Origin: Micromonospora arida
Lineage (GTDB): Bacteria; Actinomycetota; Actinomycetes; Mycobacteriales; Micromonosporaceae
Assembly: GCF_003857035.1 (NCBI RefSeq)
Contig: NZ_QGSY01000104.1
Location: forward strand, 1 to 32,925
Direction: 5' to 3'
Length of the DNA stretch: 32,925 bases
The stretch's first letter is position 1, and each line of letters begins with the position of its first letter. The translations under genes were made by a program, and so were the position numbers. Below the pieces are notes generated by a model that had not been told where the DNA came from, did not search any database, and saw only the letters and a program-made list of their open reading frames with translations. Positions 8,950-16,732 of this stretch are shown piece after piece.

Positions 8950-8955
8950 TACGCT
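8950..8955 (+). promoter_or_regulatory. -10 element of a leaderless promoter
   Basis: TACGCT ends 7 nt before the GTG at 8963; no ribosome binding site lies between. The hexamer is identical to the one before prfB. Confidence 0.5.
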
Positions 8956-8962
8956 GCCCCCT

Positions 8963-9640
8963 GTGACCAACCAGGAGCTGCGCCTGTCGGTCGGCGCGTC
9001 GCCCGGCCAGCGCGTCGTGGCGGTGGCGTTCGGCGTCCTGCTCACGGCCGTCGGCGCGGCGTTCGTGGCACTGCCTCTCGTCGCCGACGGGCTGTTGCGC
9101 CGGCTGACCGGCCCGGGTGACGCGTTCGCCTCCTATGAGGAGGCTCGGGACCTGCCACCGGGGCTGCTGCCGCCCGGGCTGAGCGACTCCGCCGACCCGA
9201 ACCAGTCCGGTCCCAGCCCGTTCGTCGGCCTGTGTGGCCTGCCCTTCGTCCTGCTCGGCCTCTTCCTGGTGCTGCGGGTGCTCCGCACGGCCGCCTGGCT
9301 GGACGGCAGCCGGGCGCGGGTACGCGGTGCGCTGCGCACCCGCACCGTCGACCTCGCCACCGCCCGGATCGAGTCCGGCGCGGTGTCGTACCGCGAGGCG
9401 GACGACGACGGTCCGGCCGGCGAACCGCAGGCGCGGGCCATCCTCGCGACCGAACCGGGGAGTGCCCGGGGGGTCACCATCCCACTGCGCGGCATGGGGC
9501 TGCCCGTCCTGCCGCCGTCCGAGCTGCGGGCGCTGGCCGAGGCGATCACGACGGGTCGACCGGGCGACGAGCTGGCCGGCGACGCGCACGCCGTGGCCGA
9601 CCACCTGCGCCGGCTGGCAGAGCGCCCGTCGACGGACTGA
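8963..9640 (+). CDS. Two-helix membrane protein, function unknown
   Basis: A 225-residue protein with two hydrophobic segments, at about residues 18-43 and 88-108. They are separated by an acidic Pro-rich loop (DLPPGLLPPGLSDSADPN), probably outside the cell. A soluble C-terminal domain of about 110 residues is rich in short beta-like stretches (ARVRGALRTRTVDLATARIES). I do not recognise the family. The GTG at 8963 is supported by a TANNNT hexamer 7 nt upstream. It stands alone between the ssrA terminator and the next gene on the same strand. Confidence 0.75.
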   Translation: MTNQELRLSVGASPGQRVVAVAFGVLLTAVGAAFVALPLVADGLLRRLTGPGDAFASYEEARDLPPGLLPPGLSDSADPNQSGPSPFVGLCGLPFVLLGLFLVLRVLRTAAWLDGSRARVRGALRTRTVDLATARIESGAVSYREADDDGPAGEPQARAILATEPGSARGVTIPLRGMGLPVLPPSELRALAEAITTGRPGDELAGDAHAVADHLRRLAERPSTD

Positions 9641-9811
9641 GGCGGTCGTACGTCCCAGGAGGCCCGTGCGGCGCCGGGGCCGTACCAGCGTGGCTGGTGG
9701 GGTCATTGGGCCGGACGGGGCAGATGAGACGGCTCAGGGCCCTGGACAGGGCGGGCCGAGCAGCCTCACCATCGCGGTATGGGGTAGCAGCGCCGCCGCG
9801 CGGGAGGTGCC

Positions 9812-10321
9812 ATGGTCACCGGTCCGGTCCAGCAGCCGTCAGTCGTCGCCCGACCGCGCGTCGCGCATCCGGCGGGGCTCCCCGCCGATCCACACTCCAT
9901 TGGTCTACCCGGCGCGCCGCGCCCGGCCGGCCTCACCGGTGACGTGCACGCCCTCGGCCGGGCCGTCGCCGTCGCCAACACCGAGCCGCGCTGGCGCGAA
10001 GAGGTTCTCCTTCGGCTGCGTCCGGTGCGCCAGGGCTTCGCCGAGCACGTCCGGGTCACCGAAGGTCCCAGCGGCCTCTACCGGGAGTTGCTCACCCAGT
10101 CGCCGCGACTCGACCACGGCGTGCGGCTGCTGACCCGGGAGCACGTGGCGATCGTCGCCGCGATCCTGGCGGTCCAGCAGATCGCTGAGCGGCCCGAGGC
10201 GCACCCCGATGAGCTGCGACACCGGGCCGGTCACCTGCTGCGGGGGTTGGCCCGGCATCGGCGGCGCGGTGCCGACCTGCTCTGGGAGGCGTACCAGACG
10301 GATCTGGGTGGCGAGACCTGA
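9812..10321 (+). CDS. Unrecognised soluble protein, 169 aa
   Basis: A 169-residue protein with a Pro/Ala/Gly-rich, probably disordered first 40 residues and a helical Arg-rich remainder. The stretch REHVAIVAAILAVQQIAE is a conserved-looking amphipathic helix. Arg and Glu/Leu periodicity over residues 45-160 suggests a helical bundle. GGGAGG lies 5 nt before the ATG, so the start is firm. I know of no characterised homologue. The 171 nt upstream contain no other gene I can support. Confidence 0.7.
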   Translation: MVTGPVQQPSVVARPRVAHPAGLPADPHSIGLPGAPRPAGLTGDVHALGRAVAVANTEPRWREEVLLRLRPVRQGFAEHVRVTEGPSGLYRELLTQSPRLDHGVRLLTREHVAIVAAILAVQQIAERPEAHPDELRHRAGHLLRGLARHRRRGADLLWEAYQTDLGGET

Positions 10322-10366
10322 GCCCAGGTCGGGAACCGGCCGGTCGGCGGAGGCGTCGAACCGTAC

Positions 10367-11308
10367 ATGAATCGGCCGGCACTGCTGCTCGTACTCCCGT
10401 TGCTGCTCACGGCGGGCTGCGCCGCGACCGACGCCGGTCCGCGCAGCCCGACGCGCGGCGTGGAGGCGTTCGACCAGCGAGCCGCTCAGGTCGCCGAGGC
10501 GTGGCGACCCGGCCCCGACTGGCGCACGGGCTACGTGCCGCTGGAGGGGCCGACAGTGCTCACCGATGACCCGGGCTTCACCCCCGAGACCGAGGCGGCC
10601 TTCCGGGCCGGGTGGTACAGCGCGCAGGTCGGAATACCGCCCACCCGGGTCGGCGGCGAGATCCAGTTCCCGGACGGACGGTTGAGGCTGCCGTTGGTCA
10701 GCGCCGCCGAGGCGTACCGGCAGCTCGACCAGGGTGACCCACTGCCCTGCCCGGGGCGGCCGAAGCAGCCCGGTCGGCCCACCCCCGGCGGCCCGACCGT
10801 CGAACCGGGGCCCGACGGGTGGGGCACGAGCAGCACGCAGACCGCCTGTCTCCCGCTCACCGTCACCGCTGTCACGTTCGGCGCCGTGCCGGTACGCACG
10901 AGCCGGGGCGTGGCGCAGGTGCCGGCCTGGCTGTTCACCATCAAGGAGCTGGCCACCCCGGTGGTCCGGCTCGCCGTCGCGCCGTCGGCGGTCACCCCCG
11001 TCCCCGAGCCGACCACGCCGGCCCGGCCGCTGCCGGACGGGTTGGTGGCGGCCCAGGACCTGGCCGCCGTCGACGGCGCCCGACTGACCGTGCGGCTCGG
11101 CGTGGGCGCGTGCGACACCGGGATCACGCCGCTGGTGTGGGAACGGCCGGACGTCGTGGTGGTCGGTGGCGGCGTCACCCGGGCCACCGGGGAATGCATC
11201 GCCCTGCTGAAGGTGGAGCCGGTCACCGTCACCCTCGCGGCGCCGCTGGGCAGCCGGCCGGTGCTGGACGTCTTCACCGGTGCCCCGCTGTCGATCGGGC
11301 CGCGCTGA
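10367..11308 (+). CDS. Secreted lipoprotein, function unknown
   Basis: A 313-residue protein with a type II signal peptide: MNRP, a Leu/Val-rich core, then the lipobox LTAGC with the lipidated cysteine at residue 18. The mature protein is Pro/Thr/Val-rich, has two Trp-containing segments (GPDWRTGYVP, TEAAFRAGWYSAQVG) and several beta-like stretches. A Pro/Gly-rich linker around residues 125-150 may separate two domains. It is probably anchored on the outer face of the cell membrane. GGCGGAGG is about 14 nt before the ATG, rather far. The stop is only 6 nt from that of the convergent decarboxylase gene, leaving no room for a separate terminator. Confidence 0.8.
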   Translation: MNRPALLLVLPLLLTAGCAATDAGPRSPTRGVEAFDQRAAQVAEAWRPGPDWRTGYVPLEGPTVLTDDPGFTPETEAAFRAGWYSAQVGIPPTRVGGEIQFPDGRLRLPLVSAAEAYRQLDQGDPLPCPGRPKQPGRPTPGGPTVEPGPDGWGTSSTQTACLPLTVTAVTFGAVPVRTSRGVAQVPAWLFTIKELATPVVRLAVAPSAVTPVPEPTTPARPLPDGLVAAQDLAAVDGARLTVRLGVGACDTGITPLVWERPDVVVVGGGVTRATGECIALLKVEPVTVTLAAPLGSRPVLDVFTGAPLSIGPR

Positions 11309-11314
11309 CTCGGT

Positions 11315-12910
11315 TCAGAGGATGCTGGGCACGTCGGTGCTGATCGGCACCGGCAACACCGTGGGCCGGTCGGCGCGCAGCCCGGCGGAGAGCGCCGCGC
11401 CGAGCTGATCGGGGGTTTCCACCACCTGCGTGGCACAGCCGTAGCCGGCCGCGATCGCGGTGACGTCCAACCCCGGCAGGTCCAGGCCGGGCACCCCCGG
11501 AGTGTGCTTCAGCTCGGCGAACGCCTTGAGGATCGCGTACTGCTGGTTGACCGGGACGACGACCACCACCGGCAGGGCCAGGCGCGCGGCCGTCCAGAGC
11601 GCCTGCACCGAGTAGTGGAAGGAGCCGTCGCCGATCACCGCCACCACCGGGCGACCGCGCCCGGTGTCCCGCTCGGCCAGTGCGACGCCGATCGCCGCCG
11701 GCAGGCCGTAGCCGAGGCCGCCGCTGGCCATCGTGAAGTACGACGCCGGGCGGGTGATCCGCAGCTGACGACGCAGCGCGGACAGATTGGATGGTGACTC
11801 CTGGACCAGCACGCCGTCGGTCGGCCAGTGTGCGGCCAGCGCGGCGAACATGGCGTCGGCGCTCAGCGGGGTGCCGATCTCCGGCGGTGGCGGTGCGTCC
11901 GGTCGCGTGGGTGCCGGCCGGTCGCTCGGCGGCACCCCTTCGACAAGCGCGGTCAGTGCCAGCCCCGGGTCGCTGAGCAGGCTGTCACCGACCGGGGCTC
12001 GCGCGGCCTCGTCCGGGTCGTCCGTGATGTGCAGCAGCCGCGCGCCGTCGGGCAGGTGCCCGCCCGGCACGTACGGGTAGTAGCGGAACACCGGGGCGCC
12101 GACGACCAGCACCATGTCGTGCCCGCGCAGCGCCTCGGCGAGCGGACCGATCGCGTACGGCAGCACGCCGCGAAAGTGCGGGTGGTCCTCGGGGAACACC
12201 GCCCGCTCGGTGGCGGGTGCCGACCAGACCGGCGCGGCGAGCCGCTCCGCCAGCGCGACCGCGGCCGGCCAACTTCCGGAGCGGTCCACCCCCGGCCCGT
12301 ACACGAGCACCGGGTTGCGGCTGCCGGCCAGCGCCCGGACGAACTCCTCCAACCGCTGAGGGTCCGGCGCGAACCGGGTGGCCACCGTTCGCGGCGCGGG
12401 CGGCGGGTCGGCTGGCTGGGCCCAGTCGTCCATCGGCAGGGAGAGGAAGACCGGCCCGGCCGGTGGCTGCACCGCCGTCGCGTACGCCCGCAGCATCGCC
12501 GCGGGGATGTCCTGCGCCCGGGCCGGCTCGTAGGCCCACTTCACGTAGGGCTGCGGAAGCTCGGTGGGTCGGCGGCTGGCCAGCCGGGGTTCCAGGAGCA
12601 GCATCTCCCGGGTCTGCTGGCCGGCGGTGACGATCAGCGGGGTCTTGTTGTGCCAGGCGGTGACCAGGTTGCCCATGCCGTTGCCGGTGCCCGGTGCGGT
12701 GTGCAGGTTGACGTGGGCGGGCACGCCGCTGGCCTGGGCGTAGCCGTCGGCCATCGCGACGGCCGTCGCTTCGTGCAGCGCGTGGACGTAGTGGAAGTCG
12801 GCGGGGAAGTCCTGGAGGAACGGCTCCTCGGTCGAGCCGGGGTTGCCGAAGACAGTGGTCATACCGAGGGTGCGGAGCACGTCGTACGTCGCGTCCCGGA
12901 CAGTTGCCAT
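11315..12910 (-). CDS. Thiamine-diphosphate-dependent decarboxylase, benzoylformate decarboxylase-like
   Basis: A 531-residue ThDP enzyme with the three-domain pyruvate-oxidase/decarboxylase plan. It resembles benzoylformate decarboxylase (BFDC, MdlC), which converts 2-oxo-2-phenylacetate to benzaldehyde and CO2. Active-site positions recalled from the Pseudomonas enzyme fall at the same numbers: S26 (FGNPGSTEEP), the cofactor-activating E47 (LHEATAVAMADGYAQ) and H70 (NLHTAPGTGN). The ThDP/Mg motif is GDGSFHYSVQ through VNQQY. The second catalytic His of BFDC (H281, in FRYHQY) is Tyr here (FRYYPY, Y278), so substrate or rate may differ. The ATG at 12910 gives the family N-terminus and follows GGAGG; an upstream ATG at 12943 is less likely. 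No mandelate-pathway genes are adjacent, so the physiological substrate is open. Confidence 0.82.
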   Translation of the reverse strand: MATVRDATYDVLRTLGMTTVFGNPGSTEEPFLQDFPADFHYVHALHEATAVAMADGYAQASGVPAHVNLHTAPGTGNGMGNLVTAWHNKTPLIVTAGQQTREMLLLEPRLASRRPTELPQPYVKWAYEPARAQDIPAAMLRAYATAVQPPAGPVFLSLPMDDWAQPADPPPAPRTVATRFAPDPQRLEEFVRALAGSRNPVLVYGPGVDRSGSWPAAVALAERLAAPVWSAPATERAVFPEDHPHFRGVLPYAIGPLAEALRGHDMVLVVGAPVFRYYPYVPGGHLPDGARLLHITDDPDEAARAPVGDSLLSDPGLALTALVEGVPPSDRPAPTRPDAPPPPEIGTPLSADAMFAALAAHWPTDGVLVQESPSNLSALRRQLRITRPASYFTMASGGLGYGLPAAIGVALAERDTGRGRPVVAVIGDGSFHYSVQALWTAARLALPVVVVVPVNQQYAILKAFAELKHTPGVPGLDLPGLDVTAIAAGYGCATQVVETPDQLGAALSAGLRADRPTVLPVPISTDVPSIL

Positions 12911-13126
12911 CGCCACCCGCCTCCGTGTCGCGGGCAGGGGCAACCGCGGTCGCCCTCCCGATCAGCCGAATCTATCGGGATGTGACGGACCTTTCGGGCG
13001 TTTCTCGGCCGTCGGTGGCCCCGATCGGTCGATCACCGGGAGCACCGCCGTCGGGTGCGTCAGTCCTTCGTCTCAACTGTCCGATCACCCGCCGGTCAGA
13101 CCTTAGCCAGCACCCAGCACGCAGGC
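12911..13126. other. Intergenic region, no recognised gene
   Basis: Divergent upstream region of the decarboxylase gene. I see no tRNA, small RNA, clear promoter or operator here, only the -10-like TATGGT beginning at 13127 at its right edge. Confidence 0.5.
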
Positions 13127-13132
13127 TATGGT
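13127..13132 (+). promoter_or_regulatory. -10-like TATGGT before a small ORF
   Basis: TATGGT fits TANNNT and ends 7 nt before ATG 13140, the same geometry as the other presumed [16 protein letters not shown] in this window. TTAGCC 18 nt upstream is a weak -35. Confidence 0.4.
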
Positions 13133-13139
13133 GCCAGGC

Positions 13140-13220
13140 ATGGCGTTGACAGGGCGGCTGAACCCGATGCGGCGGGCGGATTCGGTCGATGACCGGCCCC
13201 CGGCGCGGGCTCACGGTTGA
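13140..13220 (+). CDS. Possible leaderless 26-aa small ORF upstream of yqgE
   Basis: ATG 13140 to TGA 13218-13220 encodes a 26-residue basic peptide starting MALTGRLNPMRRADSVDDRP. Support is positional only: a TANNNT hexamer 7 nt before the ATG predicts a transcript starting at this codon, and the ORF ends before every candidate start of the YqgE gene (13224, 13233, 13269). It could be a translated leader affecting yqgE expression, or chance. There is no recognisable attenuator hairpin or amino-acid run. Confidence 0.35.
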   Translation: MALTGRLNPMRRADSVDDRPPARAHG

Positions 13221-13268
13221 CGGGTGTGTGGCATGCAGGGAGAGGGCCAGGCGATCGGCGGACGAGCG

Positions 13269-13823
13269 ATGGAGTCGATGACCGGGCGGCTGCTGGTCGC
13301 GACTCCGGCGCTCAAGGACCCCAACTTCGACCGTACGGTGGTGCTGCTGGTCGCCCACGAGCCGGGCGGAGCGCTCGGCGTGGTGCTCAACCGGGCCACC
13401 GAGGTGCCGGTGGCCGAGGTGCTCGGTGACTGGAGCGACCTGGCCCGCCACCCGGCGGTGCTCTTCGAGGGTGGCCCGGTGCAGCCCGACTCGGCCATCT
13501 GCCTCGCCCGGATGCGGCACCCGATGCGCCGGCTGAAGGGTTTCCACCAGGTTTCCGGGGCGGTCGGCACGATCGACCTCTCGGTCGACCCGGAGCGGCT
13601 GCGGGAGAGCATCGGCGGCATCCGGGTCTTCGCCGGCTACTCCGGCTGGGGCAGCGGCCAGTTGGAGCAGGAGATCGCCGACGGGTCCTGGTTCGTGCTG
13701 GACGGGCTGCCCGGGGACGCCTTCGTCGATCGGCCCGACGACCTGTGGCCGATGGTGCTGCGCCGGCAGGGCGGGATGATGGCCGCCGTGGCGCACTTCC
13801 CGCCGGACGTGGCCCTCAACTGA
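13269..13823 (+). CDS. YqgE/AlgH family protein (UPF0301)
   Basis: A 184-residue protein of the YqgE/AlgH family. Characteristic stretches are GRLLVATPALKDPNFDRTVV, the GALGVVLNR motif, FEGGPVQPDSAICL, and RVFAGYSGWGSGQLEQEI followed by SWFVLDG. The family is widespread but poorly understood; the AlgH name comes from an alginate-regulation link in Pseudomonas, and no biochemical activity is firmly assigned. ATG 13269 is chosen because the family core starts 4 residues later. GTG 13224 and ATG 13233 are in-frame alternatives adding 12-15 residues, and none has a strong ribosome binding site. tRNA-Ala follows on the same strand. Confidence 0.88.
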   Translation: MESMTGRLLVATPALKDPNFDRTVVLLVAHEPGGALGVVLNRATEVPVAEVLGDWSDLARHPAVLFEGGPVQPDSAICLARMRHPMRRLKGFHQVSGAVGTIDLSVDPERLRESIGGIRVFAGYSGWGSGQLEQEIADGSWFVLDGLPGDAFVDRPDDLWPMVLRRQGGMMAAVAHFPPDVALN

Positions 13824-13850
13824 CCCGGCCCGGCGGGGGACCCCCGCGAG

Positions 13851-13879
13851 ATGACCATGCGGGCCGGTCTGTGTATAGT
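13851..13879 (+). promoter_or_regulatory. Promoter of tRNA-Ala
   Basis: ATGACC (13851-13856) and TATAGT (13874-13879) are separated by 17 nt. Predicted transcription start is about 27 nt before the tRNA. Confidence 0.6.
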
Positions 13880-13912
13880 TTCCCAGTGCCCGGGCGACCG
13901 GGACGACAGCAA

Positions 13913-13985
13913 GGGGCCGTGGCGCAGCTGGTAGCGCACCACACTGGCAGTGTGGGGGTCAGGGGTTCGAGTCCCCTCGGCTCCA
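13913..13985 (+). tRNA. tRNA-Ala (anticodon GGC)
   Basis: A 73-nt cloverleaf. The acceptor stem GGGGCCG pairs with CGGCTCC (one G-U), the anticodon stem CCACA pairs with TGTGG around loop CTGGCAG, and the T-arm is AGGGGTTCGAGTCCCCT. Anticodon GGC reads GCC/GCU alanine codons. The discriminator base is A at 13985 and the genome continues CCC, so the 3' CCA is not encoded. Confidence 0.95.
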
Positions 13986-13993
13986 CCCTTGAG

Positions 13994-14030
13994 AAACGCC
14001 CTGGTCGGGATAATCCGACCAGGGCGTTTT
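13994..14030. terminator. Bidirectional terminator between tRNA-Ala and the YCII gene
   Basis: Perfect 15-bp stem (13994-14008 with 14015-14029), loop GATAAT, with T residues leaving the stem on both strands. It can end the tRNA transcript and the convergent YCII gene. Confidence 0.85.
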
Positions 14031-14069
14031 GCTGTTGCTGGCGGTTCCGCCGCGACGTCGTGGCCCTCG

Positions 14070-14330
14070 CTACCGGACGATCGGTGACCACTCCCGCTGA
14101 CTGACGATCGTCACCCCGGGGGTCCGGTAATAGGGATCTTCGGCGACGACAGCGGCGAACGCTTCGGCGTCCGGGACGTCGAAGATCAGCAGGGCTCCGG
14201 AGTCGTCGGCGAACGGCCCGGCCATGACCAGCCGACCCTCCTGGTGCAGGGCCTGGAGACGCTCCCGGTGCGCCGGTCGGGCGGCGAGCCGGTCGGGTTC
14301 GTCGCCGAAGGACAGCTCCAAGATGAACAC
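14070..14330 (-). CDS. YCII-related domain protein (YciI-like)
   Basis: An 86-residue single-domain protein of the YCII family, which has a ferredoxin-like fold and is suggested to be enzymatic through a conserved His-Asp pair. Here these are probably H21 (RPAHRERLQALHQEG) and D42 or D43 (MAGPFADDSGALLIF). The C-terminal half reads AFAAVVAEDPYYRTPGV, typical of the family. The GTG start at 14330 is preceded by GAGGAGGAA. It is transcribed toward the bidirectional terminator and may be independent of the large operon behind it, which ends 89 nt upstream of this start. Confidence 0.88.
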   Translation of the reverse strand: MFILELSFGDEPDRLAARPAHRERLQALHQEGRLVMAGPFADDSGALLIFDVPDAEAFAAVVAEDPYYRTPGVTIVSQREWSPIVR

Positions 14331-14419
14331 CGGTTCCTCCTCATCGGGGCGATCTTCGAAGCACCCTAGTCGATCCGGTGCGCCACCACCGTCTTGTCGT
14401 GGACGCCCGGCGGTGGTGG

Positions 14420-15724
14420 TCAGGGATCCACGATGATGTCGATCGCCGCACTCACCTGACGTTCCAGGTCGTCGAGGTCGTCGAGGGTCGGGGCGTCGAT
14501 CAGGAACGTCACCCCACGGTCACCGGATTCGCGCAGCTCACCGAGGAGTGCTCCGCGTTCCTTGAGCACGATGACGTGTCGCAGGGCGGGCGGGTCGTCG
14601 GCTTCGCCCGGTGCGATGACCGGCCACGGCTGCCCCTCCGGCACCCACTGCGGCTCCATGCCCGGCCAGCGCAGCTTCACGTCCTGCAACGTTCCCCTCG
14701 GCTGGGGCAGGTAGACCTGGCGGGCGAACCGCCGGGGTGGGGGGTGTGCCGCCGGCTCGTCGAGCGCCACTTCCATGATCGTCTGCTCGAGCGCCCGACC
14801 GGTCGCCAGGTGGTAGAGCGGCATGATGCCATCGCCCGGAGTACGGGCGGCCACCTCCATCAGGACCGGCCGGCCGTCCCGGTCGAGGCGGAGTTCGGTG
14901 TGCACGATGCCGGCGACGAGACCGAGCCGGCCCACGATGTCGCGGTTGGCGGCGAGCAACCTGTCGTGATCCGCGCCGGGAGGTGCGGGCACGGTGTGGG
15001 CCATCTCGACGAACCAGTCCGAGCCGTCCTCGGTGGTCCGCTTCTGGGTCGCCGACTCGAAGACGATCCGACCGTGTTGGACGACCGCCTCCACCGAGTA
15101 CTCGGCGCCGGTGACGTACTCCTCGACCAGCAGGGTCTCCGCCGCCGGGTACTCGGTGAGCAGCGCGGGCAGGGCCTCGGGGTCGAGCACCGCCCGGACC
15201 CCGGAACTCGACCGCCGCCCCGAGGGCTTCAACACCGCCGGGAACCGCACCGGGCCCACGTCCAGCCCGGCGCGCCCCTGCGGTGGGACGACGACCAGCC
15301 GAGGGCTCCACTGCGGCAGGTAGAACCGTTGCAGGTACTTGTTGCGACACACCCGCGCCGCGCGCACGCCCGGCCCGGGCAGGCCGAGCGCATCCGCCAC
15401 GATCCCGGTCTGCTCGACGAGCATCTCGCCCGCGGCGTAGACCCCGACGATGTCGTACTCCTGCTGCCAGCGCTGGACGTGGGCGACCACACCGGAGGTG
15501 AAACTGCCCTCGATGCCGACCTCGCCGGTGACGAAGGCCGCGTCCGTGAGGTACGTCCCGGGACCCTCGCCCCGGGCCATGGCGGCCGTCGTTTCGGCCC
15601 GCCACTGTTCCGAGGTGATCAGCAGGATCCACAGCCCTCGACCGGCGAGGTCGGCGAGGAAGCCCCAGTTGCGGGCGATGACCCGGTAACCGCCGAGCAG
15701 CAGGAAGGCGTGGGCCTCACTCAT
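14420..15724 (-). CDS. ATP-grasp domain ligase
   Basis: A 434-residue stand-alone ATP-grasp protein, probably forming an amide or similar bond through an acyl-phosphate. The N-terminal domain (1-120) ends with DIVGVYAAGEMLVEQTG. The ATP-grasp core has FPAVLKPSGRRSSSGV (nucleotide-binding Lys and loop), LLVEEYVTGAEYSVEAVV (adenine region) and VHTELRLDRDGRPVLMEVAA, with the Mg-binding Glu residues and then RTPGDG. This arrangement resembles carnosine synthase and dapdiamide/bacilysin-type amino-acid ligases more than primary-metabolism enzymes; the substrate cannot be read from sequence. It is the last gene of the five-gene operon, and its start overlaps the sulfotransferase end by 8 nt, implying coupled translation. 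Confidence 0.85.
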   Translation of the reverse strand: MSEAHAFLLLGGYRVIARNWGFLADLAGRGLWILLITSEQWRAETTAAMARGEGPGTYLTDAAFVTGEVGIEGSFTSGVVAHVQRWQQEYDIVGVYAAGEMLVEQTGIVADALGLPGPGVRAARVCRNKYLQRFYLPQWSPRLVVVPPQGRAGLDVGPVRFPAVLKPSGRRSSSGVRAVLDPEALPALLTEYPAAETLLVEEYVTGAEYSVEAVVQHGRIVFESATQKRTTEDGSDWFVEMAHTVPAPPGADHDRLLAANRDIVGRLGLVAGIVHTELRLDRDGRPVLMEVAARTPGDGIMPLYHLATGRALEQTIMEVALDEPAAHPPPRRFARQVYLPQPRGTLQDVKLRWPGMEPQWVPEGQPWPVIAPGEADDPPALRHVIVLKERGALLGELRESGDRGVTFLIDAPTLDDLDDLERQVSAAIDIIVDP

Positions 15725-16682
15725 AGCCGTACTGCTCCAGGATGTCGCCGAACAGCTCGGTGAAACGGGCCTCGTTGCGTTTGGTGAACCGCTCCCGCCA
15801 GGTGCCGGTGGTGCCCCGGAAGAAACTCCAGGAACTCTGGTCGTAGACCTTGCCGGCGACCTCCTCGGCGTCCGCGGTGGACCCGACGTGCTTCAGCAAC
15901 CGGTCCACGGCCTCGAGTTGGCGTTGCCGGGACCCGCCGCCGCGCTCTCCGACCAGATCCTCGTAGCTGACCTTGCACACGTCGGGGTGGCGCAGCAGCC
16001 ACAGCCCTCGCTCGAACTGGTCTCGCCCGAGGAAGGACGTGTCCCGCATCGCGTAGTCGAGCTTGTCCTCCCAGGTCGGCAGGGAGGTCAGGATGCGGTG
16101 GAAGATGTCGAACTCGTAGAAGTTGCCGTACCCCTCGCGGGTCCGCCCCTCCAGAAAGTTGACCATGGATACCAGTGCGTCGCGGGGGTCGCGGTAGTTG
16201 TAGACCAGGGGCGGGGTGGCGGTCTCCACCCACTCGGCGAAGAAGGACCCGTCCACCTTGCTGATGTCCAGCTCATGGAAGATCCAGCAGAGCCCGGCCG
16301 GGGTGTCCGCGAACCGCGAGTACGGCAGGTGCGGGTTGGTGATCACCGAGTCGGCGAAGTCGAAGCGGGTCTGCCCGTACCGGTTGACGACGTGCTGGCC
16401 CAGTCGGCGTTGCCAGTGCCAGCCCAGGGCGGACCAGGCCTCCTGGGTGCGGAGCAGGTACTCCTCCGTGCCCTCCAGCTCCAGCAGTTCGTCGTAGTCG
16501 GACTTCGACAGGGTGAGCGCGGCGATCTGACGTCGCTGCGCGTCGGTGAAGTCCGGGGTGTTGCGGGGGGTCGGCCGGGGCACCCCGGCCATCTTGTACC
16601 CCAGGTTGGTCATCAGACCCTGCATGAGGTGGGTGCCGGTCTTCTGCAGCGAGATCACCATGGCACGAGGGGCCAGCGGCAT
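15717..16682 (-). CDS. PAPS-dependent sulfotransferase
   Basis: A 321-residue cytosolic sulfotransferase that would move sulfate from PAPS to a hydroxyl or amine. SLQKTGTHLM (residues 11-20) is the 5'-phosphosulfate loop. TNPHLPYS has the catalytic-base histidine (H118, matching the THLP motif of SULT enzymes). YRDPRDALVSMVNF (R164, S172) is the 3'-phosphate site, and FRGTTGTWRERFT (288-300) is the C-terminal PAPS motif. All key positions are present, so it should be active. A GGGAGA ribosome binding site precedes the ATG. It is the fourth gene of the operon, 50 nt after the acyltransferase gene and overlapping the ATP-grasp gene. Confidence 0.9.
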   Translation of the reverse strand: MPLAPRAMVISLQKTGTHLMQGLMTNLGYKMAGVPRPTPRNTPDFTDAQRRQIAALTLSKSDYDELLELEGTEEYLLRTQEAWSALGWHWQRRLGQHVVNRYGQTRFDFADSVITNPHLPYSRFADTPAGLCWIFHELDISKVDGSFFAEWVETATPPLVYNYRDPRDALVSMVNFLEGRTREGYGNFYEFDIFHRILTSLPTWEDKLDYAMRDTSFLGRDQFERGLWLLRHPDVCKVSYEDLVGERGGGSRQRQLEAVDRLLKHVGSTADAEEVAGKVYDQSSWSFFRGTTGTWRERFTKRNEARFTELFGDILEQYGYE

Positions 16683-16732
16683 GTCGGTCTCCCGGTGGTC
16701 GTGCGTCGGATGCGACGCGGAATGAAGGGGAA

